A stretch of 64,000 nucleotides of DNA from Saprospiraceae bacterium. GTDB taxonomy: Bacteria > Bacteroidota > Bacteroidia > Chitinophagales > Saprospiraceae. Each line of letters begins with the position of its first letter. The first letter of the stretch is position 1. Of this stretch, positions 60,669 through 64,000 are shown in pieces. The stretch spans positions 135,324 through 199,323 of the forward strand of contig JAKVCV010000012.1 in NCBI GenBank assembly GCA_022448945.1, written 5' to 3'. A model generated the notes under the pieces. The model searched no databases and had not been told where the DNA came from. It worked only from the letters and a program-made list of their open reading frames with translations. A program made the position numbers and the translations under genes.

Positions 60669-62039
60669 ATGAAAAAACTCACAATAGAACAAAAAAGACT
60701 TCTAGCTAAAAAATTGTTAGAAAAAAGAAGACTTGAGAAAGAATCTAAAACTGAAACAGTTAAAGACGAAACCACATATGATGACTATACATATGATATG
60801 TTTATGTATAGTATGGGAAAAGATCCAGTTGAAATGGATAATTTTTATAAGTGGGTAGAGGGTGCAAGTAAAGATGGTGTATATGCTTTTGAGTCTGCAC
60901 GTGCTCATCAACAAAACACAGAAATTCTATTGAAAAGAGAAACTGGAGAAATGCTACAAATGCTGAACTTCTCTAGCTATAACTATCTTGGGTTCGGTTA
61001 TCATCCGGAAGTAAAGGAAGCTGCAAAAAAAGCTATCGATAAATTTGGGCTTGGAGCAAATAGTTCACCAGTAATTAGTGGGACTTTTAGCGTGCATAAA
61101 CAACTAGAGAATAAACTTTTGGAATATTTTGGCATGGAAGGCTATGGTGTATCATTATTCTCTGCTGGATATAGTGTTAACTTAGGTGCTATCTCAGCCT
61201 TTATTAAACCAGGTGGACACGTTGTTCTTGACCGCGCTGCTCATATGTCTTTATTAGAAGGAGCTGAATTAAGTAAGGGTGAAATTTCTTATTTCCGTCA
61301 TAATGACATTGAGCACCTTGAGGAAGTATTAAAAGGTATTGCTGATGGTCGATCTCGAATCCTAGTTTGTGCGGAAGGGATTTATAGTGCAGACGGTGAT
61401 TATGGCAACATTAAAGACATCTGCAGAGTCGCAAAAAAATATGGCGCATATGTATTGGTCGATGAAGCTCACTCAACACTTTTATGTGGAGAGCATGGCC
61501 GTGGAGTATGTGAAGAGCAAGATGTTATGGATGATGTGGATATGGTAGTTATGACATTTAGTAAGTCATTTTCAGGCGTAGGTGGTGCTGTTTTTGCAAA
61601 AAAAGAAATCACGCAATATATCAACTGGTATGCGAAATGTAGAATGTTTTCATGTGCACTGGACCCTGGTGTTACTGGAGGCATGGTAAAAGTATTGGAA
61701 CTTGCAATGAGTGAAGAAGGAAAGATCCGTCGTAAGAGAATTAGAGAAAATGCAGATTATTTCCGTGGAATATTAGAAGGAAAAGTAGATTTTGGAACTT
61801 CTGAATCATGGATCGTACCCGTATTGTTTGGATCAGAAAAAAACACATTACGTCTGAACGATTTTATGCAACGTAAAGGCTTAGACACTAGTATCATGCA
61901 ATTCCCTGCTGTTGCTAAAAACGAAGCAAGAATCCGTATGTTTGTTACATCTGAACACACTAAAGAACAATTGGATAAAGCGGCAGAAATAATACTTCTG
62001 GCAGCTGATAAATTTGATTTTAGAATAGATAAAAAATAA
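60669..62039 (+). CDS. Alpha-oxoamine synthase (serine palmitoyltransferase / KAPA synthase superfamily)
   Basis: LNFSSYNYLGFGYHPEVKEAAKKAIDKFGLGANSSPVISGTFSVHKQLE; DRAAHMSLLEGAELSKGEISYFRHND; VDEAHSTLLCGEHGRGVCEE; VMTFSKSFSGVGG (PLP Lys). Confidence 0.93.
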   Translation: MKKLTIEQKRLLAKKLLEKRRLEKESKTETVKDETTYDDYTYDMFMYSMGKDPVEMDNFYKWVEGASKDGVYAFESARAHQQNTEILLKRETGEMLQMLNFSSYNYLGFGYHPEVKEAAKKAIDKFGLGANSSPVISGTFSVHKQLENKLLEYFGMEGYGVSLFSAGYSVNLGAISAFIKPGGHVVLDRAAHMSLLEGAELSKGEISYFRHNDIEHLEEVLKGIADGRSRILVCAEGIYSADGDYGNIKDICRVAKKYGAYVLVDEAHSTLLCGEHGRGVCEEQDVMDDVDMVVMTFSKSFSGVGGAVFAKKEITQYINWYAKCRMFSCALDPGVTGGMVKVLELAMSEEGKIRRKRIRENADYFRGILEGKVDFGTSESWIVPVLFGSEKNTLRLNDFMQRKGLDTSIMQFPAVAKNEARIRMFVTSEHTKEQLDKAAEIILLAADKFDFRIDKK

Positions 62040-62043
62040 CCAC

Positions 62044-62778
62044 ATGCAAGACAACGATGATATGCTTGGCATGCACGAAGACTATTTAGCAAGAGAATAT
62101 AATTATTCAATTAGTTATACTATAGAAATACCTACAAAACTAGCTAAAGAAGTATTACCAAAAGGCTTATATCCTTCAGAAATAAGACCTCAGGTTTCTT
62201 TACTAACAATTGGTGTTTTAAACTTTGACAAACTAGAAAATGGTCATCCATTTACTGAAGTATCTTTGGCTATAAATGTAATGCCTGATATATCATTAGC
62301 AGGTGAATTGCCACGTTTTGCTTTATACATTCTAAATACTGGCTCAACAATTGCATCTCCAGAACTTTCGGCGGTCTCTGAACTTTACAAGCTCCCACTA
62401 CATCCAGAAGCATTAATAATTGATCTTGATTCAGAAAAAGGGATTGTTAAGTGTTCTGATTCAGCTGGAAAACCAATATTTGAATTAAATGATCTGTCAA
62501 CAGATATTGAAGCACGTGAATACGATTACAAAGAAAATTTCTTTCAGGTGTTCTCAACAAATAATGAAAACCTATATCATAGTACAATAACTGTTTCTGT
62601 AGACATGTATGAGCACCAAAAGAAAGGGCAGGTTGGCAAATTGTACCAACATCCATTCTTTAAAAACCTAAATATTTCAGATATTACAACTGACAATTAT
62701 TTACAGATAGTAACTCCTCCTGAAACTGTAGGAATGCAACTTTATTTCAGACCAGCTGATGTTGCACAAGGGGTTTAA
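62044..62778 (+). CDS. Acetoacetate decarboxylase-like fold protein (tentative)
   Basis: 244 aa; IPTKLAKEVLPKGLYPSEIRPQVSLLTIGVLNF..., FALYILNTGSTIASPELSAVSELYKLPLHP resembles the ADC superfamily; starts 5 nt after the oxoamine synthase stop. Confidence 0.5.
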   Translation: MQDNDDMLGMHEDYLAREYNYSISYTIEIPTKLAKEVLPKGLYPSEIRPQVSLLTIGVLNFDKLENGHPFTEVSLAINVMPDISLAGELPRFALYILNTGSTIASPELSAVSELYKLPLHPEALIIDLDSEKGIVKCSDSAGKPIFELNDLSTDIEAREYDYKENFFQVFSTNNENLYHSTITVSVDMYEHQKKGQVGKLYQHPFFKNLNISDITTDNYLQIVTPPETVGMQLYFRPADVAQGV

Positions 62779-62817
62779 TATTAAATAAAGTAATTCACTT
62801 ATATAAAATCAATAATC

Positions 62818-63666
62818 ATGGCTAGTAGTTGGTATAAAAATAAAAAAGTGCTAATCGTAGGCGGCTCAAAAGGAATTGGAGAATCTATTGCTTATCAATT
62901 AGCTAGTGAAGGTGCAGATGTTGTTGTAGCTGCAAGAGGACAAAAAGACTTAGATATTTGCCTTAAGGGAATGCAGGAAAAAGGTGGGAATAATCAGATT
63001 TTTGCTGCTATTCAAATGGATGTAACTGATTTGAATTCTGTAAATAGTGGCACACAACAAGCACTTGCAGAAATGAAAGGATTGGATATTCTTATTTGTA
63101 ATTCAGGTTTTGCACAAACCGGCACTTTGAATGACCTATCACACGAGGAGATAAGAAGAATGATGGATGTAAACTTTATGGGTCATGTTAATGTTACTAA
63201 AGCCTTACTTCCGCACTTTATTGAACAAAAACATGGTAATATAGCATTAGCATCATCAATGCTAGGTTTTTTTAGCATGTATGGCTGGACTGGATATTCT
63301 GCAAGCAAATTTGCAGTATGGGGTATGGCTCAAGCTTTGAGACAAGAAATGCTTTTGCATAATGTAGATGTAAGCGTTCACTTTTTCCCTTCTACAGATA
63401 CTCCTGGCTTTGAACTTGAAAACAAGGATAAAGACCCTATTGTTTGGACAATGGAGACAGAAAGTAGCCTAAGTAAAATTTTCAAACCTTCAGAAGTAGC
63501 TTCCAAAACTTTAGATGCTATACGCAAGAAAAGATTTGAGAACGTTATAGGGTGGACAAGTAGCTTAATAAAAACAGTTGATAGACATTGGTCAGGATTA
63601 TTTCGCACGTTAGTTGATGGAGATTTAAAAAATGCCATCAAGAAAAAAGACAAACAAAAAGTATAA
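62818..63666 (+). CDS. Short-chain dehydrogenase/reductase, 3-ketodihydrosphingosine reductase-like
   Basis: VLIVGGSKGIGESIA (cofactor motif); NSGFAQTG; YSASKFAVWGMAQALRQEM (YxxxK); FFPSTDTPGFELENKDK resembling the TDTPGF..EN motif of KDSR enzymes. Confidence 0.88.
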   Translation: MASSWYKNKKVLIVGGSKGIGESIAYQLASEGADVVVAARGQKDLDICLKGMQEKGGNNQIFAAIQMDVTDLNSVNSGTQQALAEMKGLDILICNSGFAQTGTLNDLSHEEIRRMMDVNFMGHVNVTKALLPHFIEQKHGNIALASSMLGFFSMYGWTGYSASKFAVWGMAQALRQEMLLHNVDVSVHFFPSTDTPGFELENKDKDPIVWTMETESSLSKIFKPSEVASKTLDAIRKKRFENVIGWTSSLIKTVDRHWSGLFRTLVDGDLKNAIKKKDKQKV

Positions 63667-63829
63667 TTTCATTTGATACATTTACGCTTAAATGTTTTAC
63701 CATTCTTTATTTCATATTGTGTTGAATTACAAAATTGTTTAATACACAAAATTATTGAAAAGAGACCTTTAAAACATTAATCTAATCTTTAATTGAGAAT
63801 CTTATCTTAATTAATGCTATTGAAAAAAA

Positions 63830-64000
63830 ATGAAAATTTTTAAAAAATTCACCTTCGATTCCGCACATTTTTTACCTAATGTCCCTGATGGTCATAAATG
63901 TAAAGCAATTCATGGTCACACCTATCAACTAACGATTTTTATAGAAGGTAAATTAATTAAAGATTTAGAATGGGTTCATGATTTTGCTCAAATCAAACGT
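63830..64000 (+). CDS. queD: 6-carboxytetrahydropterin synthase (QueD/PTPS family), C-terminus truncated by window edge
   Basis: Not in the ORF track; MKIFKKFTFDSAHFLPNVPDGHKCKAIHGHTYQLTIFIEGKLIKDLEWVHDFAQIKR (Zn-binding His pattern, HGHTY). Confidence 0.9.
   Translation, partial: MKIFKKFTFDSAHFLPNVPDGHKCKAIHGHTYQLTIFIEGKLIKDLEWVHDFAQIKR

Noticed and set aside
60669-62039. Housekeeping BioF (biotin) or Kbl assignment for the oxoamine synthase
   Set aside because: No bio or tdh genes nearby, long N-terminal extension, and KDSR-like/PKS neighbours make a lipid role more likely; not excluded without phylogeny.

Overview
AT-rich chromosomal window from a Bacteroidota-type bacterium, inferred from T9SS sorting domains, PorP/SprF, an LpxC-FabZ fusion and TAnnTTTG-type promoter signals. 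Contents, left to right: (1) 1-14.5 kb, a minus-strand adhesin operon with three paralogous giant PKD-repeat proteins carrying gliding-motility-type C-termini, then a PorP/SprF-like protein and a TPR/PD40 (probably OmpA-type) protein truncated by the window edge; (2) 15-45.8 kb, mostly housekeeping and envelope genes (mnmA, lgt, M48 peptidase, MacB-like permease, OmpA/PD40, RluA-family synthase, CASTOR/POLLUX-like channel, gpmI, rlmH, hemJ, lpxA-lpxC/fabZ-lpxD), plus T9SS cargo including a protein of five 210-bp tandem FG-GAP-like repeats; (3) 45.9-53.6 kb, a heme acquisition operon (HmuY-like, HmuT/U/V, HmuS-like, TonB receptor, small Cys-containing protein); (4) 54.2-63.7 kb, the most interesting locus: a single-module, fully reducing type I PKS (KS-AT-DH-ER-KR-ACP, no thioesterase) followed by an alpha-oxoamine synthase (serine palmitoyltransferase/KAPA synthase superfamily), an acetoacetate-decarboxylase-like protein and an SDR with 3-ketodihydrosphingosine-reductase-like motifs. 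This looks like a candidate pathway for polyketide-derived sphingoid or sulfonolipid-like amino lipids. The window ends in a partial queD-like gene. No rRNA, tRNA or CRISPR array was recognised by eye.
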